Assembly (NCBI RefSeq): GCF_012273895.1
Contig: NC_052129.1
Coordinates: 5,022,001-5,086,000, forward strand
Direction: 5' to 3'
Length of the DNA: 64,000 nt
DNA from: Zerene cesonia
Lineage: Eukaryota > Arthropoda > Insecta > Lepidoptera > Pieridae
In this document: positions 1-10,156 of the stretch, in pieces
How the letters are laid out: each line of letters opens with the position of its first letter
Position numbering within the stretch: position 1 is the stretch's first letter
The notes under the pieces: generated by a model
The model's database searches: none
What the model was told of the DNA's origin: nothing
Seen by the model: the letters and a program-made list of their open reading frames with translations, nothing else
Translations under genes and position numbers: made by a program

Positions 1-1337
1 TTTGCATACTGCATTAAAATGATAACACTCGAATTATATACGATAAAAACCAACAATGTTAAGTATTATGAAAAAAAGTAATGATAATATAAAAGGATTT
101 TTCTGTCTGATAACTAATTTTTACTCTTCCTACAAACATTTACACACCCGTGCTCACCAATAGCATTTCCTTGCAACCCCTATCTCCCTACCTACATATA
201 TGTATACTGAAAAAGCATTGCAAAGTTTTGCAATTCCATCTGAATCGATACAAGACCCATCTATCCCCAAGTTATTTAATTTCCTTCATCCTAGCCCGAG
301 CCTTAATCGCCAGGTACATCCGTGTGTTTCATTTCCTATCACGTGAAGCTCTGGCGATGTTTTAATGGTGTTAAGATACAGAAAACTCGAACGGAATACG
401 AAGAAGATATATTTAAATTGATGTTCAGTTTGCAGGTTATCTTGGACCAATATCTGCTTGGATTTTGAGGATTTAGGTACAATTATACGGTAATGTAATA
501 AGCTATCCATTGTATAGCTATTTTCTACAAAAATGGTCTATTATGTTCCTAGGGAAGGAGGTCCTATTAAAAATTCTAAAAAAGGAAATAACAATATCCT
601 GTCAAGCACAAAAATAAGCAGGTCAATTGGTTGAAAACCCACGCAGTCACAAGTAACAGACATAAAAACATACAGCCGAATTGAGAACCTTCTACGCTTT
701 TGGCAACGTCGGTTGAATACATTGAATATTTATTAACAATGTGATTTTGCTTCTAATGCGGTCGATGAAACACTTAAAAAGTTGAATTTAAAATAATCCA
801 TCTGGTGTGGATATGAGAAATAGTTTTGTGACTATAAAATGACTCTACTTTTAATGGAACACAGTTTGAAGATATATTTAACATTTTATTTACAAAATCT
901 TGTTTCCTCTAAGAAACATTAAGTAACTTGTTCATCAAATAAATTTAAAATGTAAAAACAATACAAAGAATAATCAGTACTTTCGCAAATTTAACACAGT
1001 ACCTGTAATTCAATTTAAAACGGAGGAAATAAGTTAATTTCGAAAAGGTTCGAGTTGTTTTATCCAATATAATCTCCCGTCGACGTGAACGAAACAGGGG
1101 TCGATTTACATTGTGTCGGAACGACTGGTTTATCGCAAACGGCCCCAGCTATTTGATGTTGCATGCTATCTACATAGTACATGTATTTATAAGATCAATT
1201 GATGGATACGAATTCGAATCGAAACAGTGTTGATTCAGGGGCGAGGACCTGGGAGTTAGGGACTTGGGTGTTCGGGACCGGTCGTGCGTGTAAGAAATAA
1301 ATTGATTTTTCGGTTTCTCTGTACATCATTCATATAA
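1..1337. other. intergenic, nothing recognised
   Basis: AT-rich sequence with only short chance reading frames. I see no exon-like GC rise, no tRNA and no recognisable repeat until the SINE head near 1338. Confidence 0.5.
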
Positions 1338-1428
1338 CATTTTTCTGTGTGTCCCCACCGGGAATTGAACCGTCTGTTCTACGCTCACGCGTTAACCATT
1401 GCATCAAGGAAGCGATCCCGGCAATGTA
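1338..1428 (-). repeat. tRNA-headed SINE fragment (family A)
   Basis: On the minus strand this reads GGTTAACGCGTGAGCGTAGA, then a B-box GGTTCAATTCC at 1360-1370 and a GGTGGGGAC tail. The same words occur in a longer plus-strand copy at 44794-44998, so this is a head fragment of that SINE family. The body is missing here. Confidence 0.65.
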
Positions 1429-1600
1429 CGTACGTATGTAGGTACGACGAAACGATAAATCGTACCGACATAAGATAAACCAGCCATATGTACATAAATA
1501 AGCAAATCGGCAATACACCTAAGGATCGTTTTCATATTAATCTCGGATTAAACGTGATAAACGAAAGCTTTATTTGCGGTATTGTTTCTATTATATTGCA

Positions 1601-1802
1601 CTATCCGCGCCCCGCGGTTTCACCCGCCTAAGTCTGTATCCCGTAGGAATATCGGGATAAAAGTTGCCTATATGTTATTCCATTTGTCCAGATAGCTGGA
1701 ACGTACGAAATTTCATTGCAATCGGTTTAGTATATTTTGCGTGAAAGAGTAACAAACATGCACACATCCTTACAAACATTCGCATTTATAATGTTAGTAG
1801 GA
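1601..1802 (-). mobile_element. non-autonomous Helitron-like element (family 1)
   Basis: On the minus strand it starts TCCTACTAACATTATAAATG and ends in a GC-rich hairpin (GCGG...CCGCG type) followed by a decayed CTAG. It is one of about eleven related copies in the window. Two further TCCTACT-type 5' ends lie just beyond it in 1803-1820, suggesting serial insertions at the same spot. It has no coding capacity; a family member would depend on a Rep/helicase source elsewhere. Confidence 0.75.
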
Positions 1803-1999
1803 TAAGTAGGATAGTAGGATTATTTTTGTCGATACGTAATGCCTGCTATCGTGTCGGATGTTGATGTTACGGATAGAGGTTATCGGGAGATAATCCGTAG
1901 AGACATTGAGCATCAATTGCCTATTACTTCACCGCATTATTCTTGAAGTATTAGGCGATTGAACTAATAACGGAGTCATGTTGACGCCTTATTGTTAAT

Positions 2000-2222
2000 T
2001 CAATCGAATGTAAGTCAGTTTCGAATACTTTTTGTATTATTTGATGTAAGTAAAAAGAATCTACACTAATTCTAAACAGCTTACTATTACATTTTTGTAT
2101 GTTTGTAACGTTTTCACGCAAAAACCACTGGACCGTTTTAAAAAATTCCTTCACCATTAGAAAGCTGCAAGTTCAAGACATAGGCTGTAAATGTACCACG
2201 GGCGAAGCCGGAGCGAAAAGCC
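2000..2222 (+). repeat. diverged CTAG-type Helitron-like remnant
   Basis: Contains the words TTTTCACGCAAAAACCACTG and the terminal hairpin-like ACGGGCGAAGCCGGAGCGAAA that mark this group of lepidopteran elements. The ends are eroded. Related remnants lie at 41765-41912 and 56625-56780. Confidence 0.5.
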
Positions 2223-2749
2223 AATATGAGATAAATGTGCAATGGATTTTCATGTAAATCGCATTTTTAACCGACTTCATAATAAGAGGGGTTTATCAAT
2301 TCGACTGTAATTTTGGTGCTTTTAACTGGGTGTGGCTTGTAATTGGTAAAATAATGTTTATCATCGGTTCCATAGATCCAGAGATTAGCCCCTACATAGT
2401 CACAAAATTTGCTTCCTTATAGTATTAGTATAGACTTGTGGTATTACCTAACTCTCGCCGCTATTACACACAAATTTCAGACCAAACTGGGTGCAGGTTA
2501 ATGTTAAATCCGCACTAGAATTGATCGCGCACAACGTGGAAGCAATTACAAGGGAATGACGTGCGGTGCTCGGCCTGCTAATGGCGCACGGAGCGGGGAA
2601 CTCACACTAGTCAATTTGCTATAGCTGTACTGGATGCTGGGGCTAAAAGCGAGTCTTGTTATGGCCAAATTCGAGTGTTTTAATTACCTTACGTAGGTAA
2701 ACAAATGTTTGCTGAAGTCCATGTCAGAAAAAGAACTAGAACAAAACTG

Positions 2750-2925
2750 TTTAACCGGAGACCCTTTTCCTTTTCCTCACCCGTTCCTCCTTTCCAGTCG
2801 TCATCCCTTTCCTTTTCCTTTACCCCTTAAAAGCAAATTCGTAGAGGCATTAACTCTGCTAATGTTCATGGGCGGTGGTGATCGCTTACCACCAGGCGTA
2901 CCACCAGCTGTTGCCCGCTATGAAA
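2750..2925 (-). repeat. interspersed repeat family B (SINE/LINE tail), minus copy
   Basis: The minus strand carries the family signature GGTAAGCGATCACCACCGCC followed by a purine-rich stretch (AAAGGGGTAAAGGAAAAGG). The same unit recurs at 11933, 25977, 43860, 45176 and 62245. A 90-codon reading frame across it is a by-product. Exact class (SINE or LINE 3' end) cannot be decided from sequence alone. Confidence 0.7.
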
Positions 2926-3868
2926 TAAAACAAACCGTTCGGTTATTTTTTATGATAACTTCATTCAACTATTATTTTTAATTTTTAAATACCTACTTAC
3001 AATTTGAAACACATAATTAGGACCTAGGTTCACTACTACACTATACACACCTACCATGTCTCTTAAGTTTCCACCTTGCAAGATAAATGGACTGATGATG
3101 GTGATGATGATGAAGATGTGTTATATATTTTTATTAAAGTGAAGGTACTTTAAGGACTCTTATAAGCGTTCCACTGCATTTAAATCAAGACAATTTTGAT
3201 AAATTCTACAAAACATATAAAACCGGGCCATATTATTCAGACTACGCTGTTTGTTAGTCTGTTTGCCGTTCGTCTGTCACCAGGCTGCGTCTCATAAACC
3301 GTGATAAATTTTCGTATATGATGTATATCTGTTGCCATTATAGTGACAACTCGCAATTGACAGAATTTTAAAAAGATAAATTAACTGATTAATTGACTGA
3401 TTATAATGTTTTGCATAAAACACCATGAATACTCAGTCCCGGTCGCAAACTTAATACAAATAGAAATAAATGTAATCAAATTTTGCTACATTAAACAATT
3501 TCTACATAACATATAACTATTTAATGAAAACTACAGCCATTTAAAGTCACGAACAAAAACAAACCCAAAGTCATACGGTAATGAAATAACGCTCATATTA
3601 GCGGAGCGTAAAGTCTAGAATCGTATAAACGTTTGCTCATTTAGGAAATGGGAAAGTCTGACATCGCGTAATTCGCCAAAATGGCCGACATTATAGCGCG
3701 TTGATGATATATGTAATGTCTTTAACTATTCGTATCCTTCGAGTTCTAGTTAGTTATGTGTTAAATTACATTATGTAACTTCGATATTTTGGGTGTGAAG
3801 TTATTACGAAGGTTTGATGTGCCTAGGTCTTAATTTTGTTTCTGATTTTGTAAGTATGATACATTAAA

Positions 3869-4048
3869 ATCCCTACTTCCTACTAATAATATTATAAATG
3901 CGAAAGTTTGTAAGGATGTATGTGTGTTTGTTGCTCTTTCACGCAAAAAATACTAGCTGGACGACCGGAATAACAAATAGGCAATTTTTTATCCCTATAT
4001 TCCTACGGGATACGAACTTACGCGGGTGAAATCGCGGGGCGCAGCTAG
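3869..4048 (+). mobile_element. Helitron-like element (family 1), inserted in a family 2 copy
   Basis: Runs from TCCTACTAATAATATTATAA (3878) to GGGCGCAGCTAG (4048) with the subterminal hairpin CGCGG...CCGCG just before the CTAG, all Helitron hallmarks. A short extra 5' end (TCCCTACT, 3869-3877) precedes it and a family 2 body follows it directly, so it appears to have inserted into the start of that element. Confidence 0.75.
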
Positions 4049-4243
4049 TAATATTATAAATGCGAAAGTAACTCCGTCTGTATGTTTGTTACGCTTTCGC
4101 GCCTTAACCACTGAACCGATTTTGATGAAACTTGGTATGAACATAAAACTGAACTAGGAAAAGGACTTAGGATATTTATTATCGCGAAAAATAAATATCG
4201 CGCTATATAACCGAATTCCACGCGGGCGAAGCCGCGGGCCAGT
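4049..4243 (+). mobile_element. Helitron-like element (family 2), interrupted at its 5' end
   Basis: Starts TAATATTATAAATGCGAAAG and continues with GTAACTCCGTCTG, ending in the hairpin CGCGGGCGAAGCCGCGGG and a decayed CTAG. Compare the intact family 2 copy at 61459-61814. Its 5' terminal TCCCTACT is separated from the body by the family 1 element immediately upstream. Confidence 0.65.
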
Positions 4244-5465
4244 TAAAAATAATTCTTAAATGAAGTTTATTATAAAATATAACCGCGTAGTTTTTTTCTA
4301 GTATATCTTTTTCTGACTTGGACTTTAGCAAACATTTCTTTATCGATGACGTGTCTCGCTTTTGTATTAAAAATTGCTATCCTTCAAGCTGCATTAGCAA
4401 ATAAAATAATTTCCTCACAGAGTCCTATCCCTTGTCGCACTCAAATGTCGAAATTTCAACTTTAATAGCAATCTATAGGGTACATTTTCCTTAATTACCA
4501 CGTGCACAAACTAACGAATTACATCCCAAGCAGCCCGCAATCAATTTTAGCTCGTGTTCAACAAACTTATGCGCTGCATTTAATAGAGGCTTAGTTATTA
4601 GACCGTCGATTACGTGTCTCCATAATAAATAGCTGGATTAGCGCTTGAACACGGAGCTTAGCGTTTAGCGGTATGTCTTTGCTGGAATTATTGAAGCGCT
4701 GAATTGTTTACTTTTTATAGTACCGTAGTATGTTGGTAAAGTCGCTGCGCCTGTTCCAATTTTAAATTGTATATTGCATTTCACAGCTTTCATTTAAGAA
4801 TATAAAGAAGATGTAGATTTAATTATTTTCAGGTCCACTGGGTGAAAACTTGATTCGTCTTTATCATTATTTATCTATTACCTATCTATCAGCGATTAAA
4901 TTACCTACTACTGCGAAATAATTATGCCAAAACTTTACTTAAACATATCGTTCTATGTGATCTTCCTTCAAAGAAACATCGGTTTTTCGTATCAGAAATA
5001 AACAAATATTCCATTCACATTGTTATCGTATAAATAACAAAAATATACGTTTTTAAATAACAGACAGACACCGACATCCTATTTATTTATAAAGATTCCG
5101 GTGAATCTAACTGCATCCATTGTTGGGAGGATTGTTCAATTCGAGTATGAATTTGCTTCGTCGATTCCAAAGAAAGCAAGAGAAAGGAGAGATGAAGGAA
5201 GTAGTCTTATTTCGCATTGTCTGATAAATATCGGATGGGTTTTAGACGTGGAATTTTAAATTGCGGGGTATATTCTGAAGGGTTGTATTGTTATGGTTGT
5301 GTCTGCATTTTGTAGGGTTTTAATGTGGATATTTCTTTCGAGATTTTGATTTATTTATTTATTTATTATTAGTACAAAACACTTTTTAAAAAATATTTTG
5401 CGATGTGAAATTTTATGAGGATTATGAATGCAGATTGTTGTATATTATTTGTATATATGTGAAAT
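4244..5465. other. intergenic, nothing recognised
   Basis: AT-rich DNA without exon-like signal. A short TTTA microsatellite lies near 5347-5366. No gene or clear repeat was recognised. Confidence 0.45.
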
Positions 5466-5580
5466 CATGTTTGCCTCCTTGGTACAGTGGTACAATGCTG
5501 GAAGAGCGTTCGAAACGGGTAACAGATTCGAACCATTTCATATAAAAGTGCCTTATCTTAAAGATCACAAAGTCATTTGC
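5466..5580 (+). repeat. tRNA-headed SINE-like fragment (family C)
   Basis: Has an A-box TGGTACAGTGG at 5480-5490 and a B-box-like AGATTCGAACC at 5524-5534, spaced as in a tRNA-derived Pol III promoter. A diverged relative begins near 7559. The cloverleaf does not fold convincingly, so it is a SINE head rather than a tRNA gene. Confidence 0.45.
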
Positions 5581-5601
5581 CCCACTTATAATTGTTATAT
5601 A

Positions 5602-5794
5602 CTAGCTGCGCCCCGCGTTTGCACCCTCGTAAGTTCGTATCCCGTAGGAATATCGGGATAAAAAGTTGCCTATATGTTATTCCAGTTGTCCAGCTATCTA
5701 TGTACCAAATTTCATTGCAATCGGTTCAGTAGTTTTCGTGTGAAAGAGTAACAAACACACACACATACCCTTACAAATTTTCGCGTTTATAATA
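5602..5794 (-). mobile_element. Helitron-like element (family 1), outer copy of a nested pair
   Basis: The minus-strand 3' end CTAG is at 5602-5605. Its 5' part breaks off at TATTATAAACGCG where the next copy begins (5795). The missing 5' terminus (TCCTACTTATATA on the minus strand) is found on the far side of the inner copy at 5996-6008. Confidence 0.8.
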
Positions 5795-5995
5795 CTAGCT
5801 GCGTCCCGCGGTTTCACCCGCGCGAGTCCGTATCCCGTAAGAATATCGGGATAAAAAGTTGCCTATATGTTATTCCAGTTGTCCAGCTATCTACGTACCA
5901 AATCTCACTGCAATCGCTTCAGTAGCTTTCGCGTAAAAGAGTAACAAACACACACACATACCCTTACAAACTTTCGCATTTATAATATTAGCAGG
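5795..5995 (-). mobile_element. Helitron-like element (family 1), inner copy of a nested pair
   Basis: Complete on the minus strand: TCCTGCTAATATTATAAATG start, subterminal CGCGG...CCGCG hairpin, CTAG end at 5795-5798. It sits inside the outer copy, between that copy's A and T, as expected for Helitron insertion. The two copies are close in sequence. Confidence 0.8.
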
Positions 5996-6008
5996 ATATA
6001 TAAGTAGG

Positions 6009-7182
6009 ATTATAACATTTCAATGCTTTTTGTCAAATATCGATAGCTACGGGTGTTTGCAGACCTATTTAAGTTTGAATAAATGAATAATAAACACTTC
6101 AATTCAAACCTCTTCAAGCATCGACTAGAGTAGTCAATGTTTTCAGTGGAACGAATAGTAAATGTTCAGAAAAATAAGTTACAGAGATCCAAACTGCGAC
6201 AACGATAAAATAGATCCGAGAACATCTTATATTTCACCTGTTTAAGCACTTTGTAGATATAAAATGTAAAAACTGGGGCAAAGTATAGAGCAGTTGTTGT
6301 GATATCATTTGTTAGGGTTGGCAAAAATACAGAAGTTGTACGTGGCTGGAATTTGTTATAATTTTTAAATTTATATGGTTTTTGATCTTCCTTGATCAAA
6401 TTTTAATGGAAATATTTATTCTCTAGCTTGATATAGGAGTGCTAAAACAGTGAAGTTATGTTTCGCTTGTTTCTTATTATTCAGGAAGGAGATGGTTAGG
6501 CGTTAGAAGTCGATAAAATAACTCTTGAGTTAGATAAATGAGCATAGATTTTCGTTTCCTAATTAAAACATAGTATGATTCTTAATACAATACAATACAA
6601 TATACTTTATTTATCACATATAAATGTGGAAGATGGAAGGTTAAATAGGCTTAACATTTAAAGGTTAATGTTAACTCATCTCTCGTTAAACTTGATTAAA
6701 TTAATAGCGCATTTATGAAGTTTCAAATAAAATTGTAACATTGTATTTTATAATGAAAAATTAAACTTTTCTTTGACAACTATGAAGAACAAATCATCAT
6801 TAACAGTTAATAATAATAATTTATTTAAATCTGCATTTTATCCCATTGTTACTTAAAAAAAAACTAATCGTCGACAACCCTAAAAGCTGAATGTAAGTGG
6901 GACGGCGGAGACAATGCAACCAACGCCGCACATTTACAAATGGAACCTCCCAAGATGGCGACGGTATTGTGTAAGAAGTCATTTAAGTGCTAGCTTACCT
7001 AACTAGGCACCAGATAGCTGCGGATCTTGTCTGTCTAGGTACTATTTTAGATGGAGCATTCCTATTTTAGACAAGTAACAAGAAATTTCACCTTTCTTTA
7101 CCGTCAACAGACAAAATTCAACATTATCATAATCATCAGTTCATATTTGTTCTCGTTGGTGATCCCTTTGATATATGTCACA
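6009..7182. other. intergenic; LINE-type tail at 6585-6640
   Basis: Mostly featureless. The minus strand at 6585-6640 reads like a polyadenylated LINE tail (GATAAATAAAG followed by repeated ATTGT). A short GC-rich block at 6895-6990 contains AAGATGGCG, a YY1/Pho-like word, but no gene was recognised next to it. Confidence 0.4.
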
Positions 7183-7382
7183 CTAGCTGCGCCGCGTGGT
7201 TTAACCCGCGTAAGTCACTATCCCGTAGGAATATTGGGATAGAAAGTTGCCTATATGTTATTCCAGTTGTCCAGCTATCTACGAACCAAATTTTATTGCA
7301 ATCGGTTCAGAAGTTGTTGCGTGAAAGAGCAACAAACGCACACACATCCTTACAAACTTTCGCATTTATAATATTAGTAGGA
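7183..7382 (-). mobile_element. Helitron-like element (family 1)
   Basis: On the minus strand it begins TCCTACTAATATTATAAATG and ends CTAG (7183-7186) after a slightly decayed hairpin. An extra ACCTACT 5'-end-like word lies directly upstream on that strand, at 7383-7388. Confidence 0.8.
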
Positions 7383-7558
7383 AGTAGGTTATTACTAGCC
7401 ATTTGTCTCGGCTCCACTCGAGTTGACCCGGCATAAAACAAAATAAAATATAGCCCACAGATAACGAGGCTTTCGATTGGTGTAATAATTTTTAAAATCA
7501 ACAACAGATCTAGAGATTGAATCCTACAAAGTTACAAACTAAAAAATGTATAAACTAC

Positions 7559-7760
7559 CTCTTTGTTATATTGGTATAGACGTTGGAAGGCATAGCGGGT
7601 TAGTCAAAGCCCTTTGCGCCAGTCGCTTCGATCCTAGACCAGCTTTATTATTCATAGTGGCGGACTTGAGTTGTGCTGGTTTGACGTAATCCCAGGGGAA
7701 TGATGGACGATTATTGTCTTATAATATTGATATTGACGTTATCCCTCGTCTGGTTTATGC
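7559..7760 (+). repeat. diverged SINE-like repeat (family C)
   Basis: The start CCTCTTTGTTATATTGGTAT resembles the SINE head at 5466. A B-box-like CGCTTCGATCC follows. The remainder has no coding signal. Confidence 0.35.
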
Positions 7761-7949
7761 GGCAGATGCTGCACTGATTGATTTTTATTAATATATAGCC
7801 AACAGCTTGTTCGCGACTATCTGGATATGTTATTTTGGGCCATGATCAATATGTGTGCCTCTTTTCTGTAACATAATAATCGATAACTCTTTTCTGTAAT
7901 ATAAACCTACCTACGAGCTTTCACTACCTTTACTACTTTTTGATTTTTA

Positions 7950-8215
7950 CTAAAAAATTTTTTTAGAAATTAAAAACTTTTCAACGGATTTTAAACGCGA
8001 TTTATTCATTATATTATTAACCCGACGTGAGCGAGCGTGGTCACGGGGAGACCAGTCAGTCTCCCCGTGACCACGCTCGCTGTAAAGTGTTCGAAACGTC
8101 GGGTTAATAATATAATGAATAAATCGCGTTTAAAATCCGTTGAAAAGTTTTTAATTTATAAATGTATAATACTCGCGTGAAACCAAACACAAGAAAATAC
8201 TAAAAAAATTTTACT
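7950..8215. mobile_element. foldback element with hammerhead-like core (head-to-head pair)
   Basis: A near-perfect inverted repeat: left arm 7967-8052, loop 8053-8058, right arm 8059-8157. The right arm contains CTGTAAAGTGTTCGAAACGTC-type sequence at 8080-8100; the left arm lacks most of that 15-nt block. Single-orientation relatives lie at 10041-10144 and 31013-31197, and a tail-only piece at 56467-56510. The GAAAC-GTC words recall the hammerhead ribozymes of Penelope-like retroelements, which often occur as inverted partial copies, but the CUGANGA box is not intact. Assignment to that class is inference. Confidence 0.7.
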
Positions 8216-8364
8216 ACTTTTACTACTTTTTGCTTTTTACTAACGTTTAACTATTTTACATCAAATATCGCCTAAAATAAAGAACCCGGTAAAATTATAA
8301 GACAAAAATCTGATCGTGATAAAATAGGTATATTTCATATTCATCCTATCCTACTAATCCTACT

Positions 8365-8564
8365 TCCTACTAATATTATAAATGCGAAAGTTTATAAGGA
8401 TGTGTGTGTATTTGTTGCTCTTTCACGCAAAAACTACTAAACCGATTGCAATGAAATTTGGTACGTAGATAGCTGGACAACTGGAATAACATATAGGCAA
8501 CTTTTTATACCGATATTCCTATAGGATACGGATTTACGTGGGTGAAACCGCGGGGCGCAGCTAG
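8365..8564 (+). mobile_element. Helitron-like element (family 1)
   Basis: Runs from TCCTACTAATATTATAAATG to GGGCGCAGCTAG with the hairpin intact apart from one base. It is preceded at 8343-8364 by two or three extra TCCTACT-like 5' ends. Confidence 0.8.
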
Positions 8565-9206
8565 TGTTTCATAAATCCTTACCCTGATCGCGAAAAGATA
8601 ATAACAAAACGAAAAACGAGTAACGACAAGTTATTAGTTTGTCTTGTCATAATATTGAAGTCTCGCGTCATAGGCTTCAATAAATTCATTTATAAGTACC
8701 TCCTAGTTAGATTTTATCAAGTATGAGAAAATTGTATTTATTAGCAACAGTGTAACAGTGTTCTAACTAGGGTTGCCACATGGAAATTTCCGGAATTATT
8801 ATGTACTCAAAAGTAACGATATAAAAATCATTTGATATAACAAAATTAAAAAGACATTTAGTCTTTTACATATCGTATAATTTATTATATTTATTTTGCT
8901 CAATAGTAATTCGTTATTCTATCACATATAATCATATAATGCACATAAGTAGGCATATTGTTGTACTCAGCATTTCCTTTTGAAAAACCCACACAAATAA
9001 TAAGTAAGTCGGAATAAAGTATAAGGTTGGAAATGTATCTACAACAGACGCATGGATTTAATGCGTACCGTGATTTAGAATTCATTTATCCATTTTAATA
9101 TACAGTTTTTTTCGTAGTTGAGGCGATCGCCGTGTTTGATTTGAGTTGAATGTTTTGGCTAAATAATTTTGTTATTTATCCAGATTCGCAATCATATAAT
9201 TCATGT
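8565..9206. other. intergenic, nothing recognised
   Basis: AT-rich DNA with no exon, RNA gene or repeat that I can name. Confidence 0.4.
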
Positions 9207-9330
9207 CCATTACTGAAACCTGGTAGAGATCGCTACCTAGCGATAAGGCCGCCTCTTGTATGCTTTTATTGTAATGTCCTGCTTGCTTGTTTGTTCTTAT
9301 TAGCAATAAAGAATTTCATTTTAAAAAGCT
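9207..9330 (+). repeat. LINE 3'-end-like repeat
   Basis: Reads CCTGGTAGAGATCGCTACCT then AGCGATAAGGCCGCC, a T-rich stretch and AATAAAGAATTTC. This arrangement is a common insect non-LTR retrotransposon 3' end and carries its own polyadenylation-like signal. No reverse transcriptase coding sequence lies upstream, so it is a 5'-truncated copy. Confidence 0.55.
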
Positions 9331-10028
9331 TGCAATTCAATAGCATATCGTCCCAAAATCCGCGAGTGGCAACCCTACGTCATTGTACTACTACAGTCGA
9401 CTCGTGCTTTCGTATTCAGAAAGCGGAGTGGGATAGGGTCCCGAGAATAACGGCATAATTTACGATGGCCATAAACTATCGCTGACTGGAATATTTAACT
9501 TGACCTTAACTTACACTTTTGCTGTTTGGACATTATATTTCGTATCCTGTGACGAATCTGGTGGTTTGATTGCCATTAGCCGGTTTGTGGTCAAATCTTT
9601 GTTTTTGAAGTGATATGTCACTACTGTTTTGGACAACTTGTGTGTCCATTGTGACCATGTTTCAAATTTGCAATGATATAAATTCAAGGATGAATAAATA
9701 AGTAAAATTCCATCATATAAATGCGAAAGTGAATTCCAACCACATTGCAAGCACTAGGCTTCCAAATAAAAAGAGAAAAATAATATTTTTTTATTAATAA
9801 TGGAATCTACTTCAAAAACACTAAAAAAGCGAAAGATATGTTGATATACTTGTTGTGAGCTAGATAAAAAAAATCTTAAATCGGTTCACAATTGCCTAAA
9901 ATGTTTTCTGACATACACAAATAAAATACATGCAGGCGAACATAGAACCTTCTACTTTTCGTTTTTGGATGTCGATTAAAAATAGGTTCACCTAGTATTA
10001 GGTGAGAAAAAAATAAAATCAAATTGAT

Positions 10029-10156
10029 AACCTCCTTTTTGAGTCTCCCCGTGACCACGCTCGCTGTAAAGTGTTCGAAACGTCGGATTAATAATATAAT
10101 GAATAAATCGCGTTTAAAATCCGTAAAAAAGTTTTTAATTTCTAAACCTCCTTTTT
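10029..10156 (+). mobile_element. hammerhead-like repeat copy with 12-bp target duplication
   Basis: A 104-bp insert (10041-10144) starting GAGTCTCCCCGTGACCACGC, containing CTGTAAAGTGTTCGAAACGTC-type core and ending near TTTTTAATTTCTA. It is flanked on both sides by AACCTCCTTTTT (10029-10040 and 10145-10156), a clean 12-bp target-site duplication. It corresponds to one arm of the foldback at 7950-8215. Confidence 0.75.

Noticed and set aside
9150..9458. 102-codon frame
   Set aside because: It crosses a LINE 3'-end repeat and has no domain; the repeat explains the sequence.
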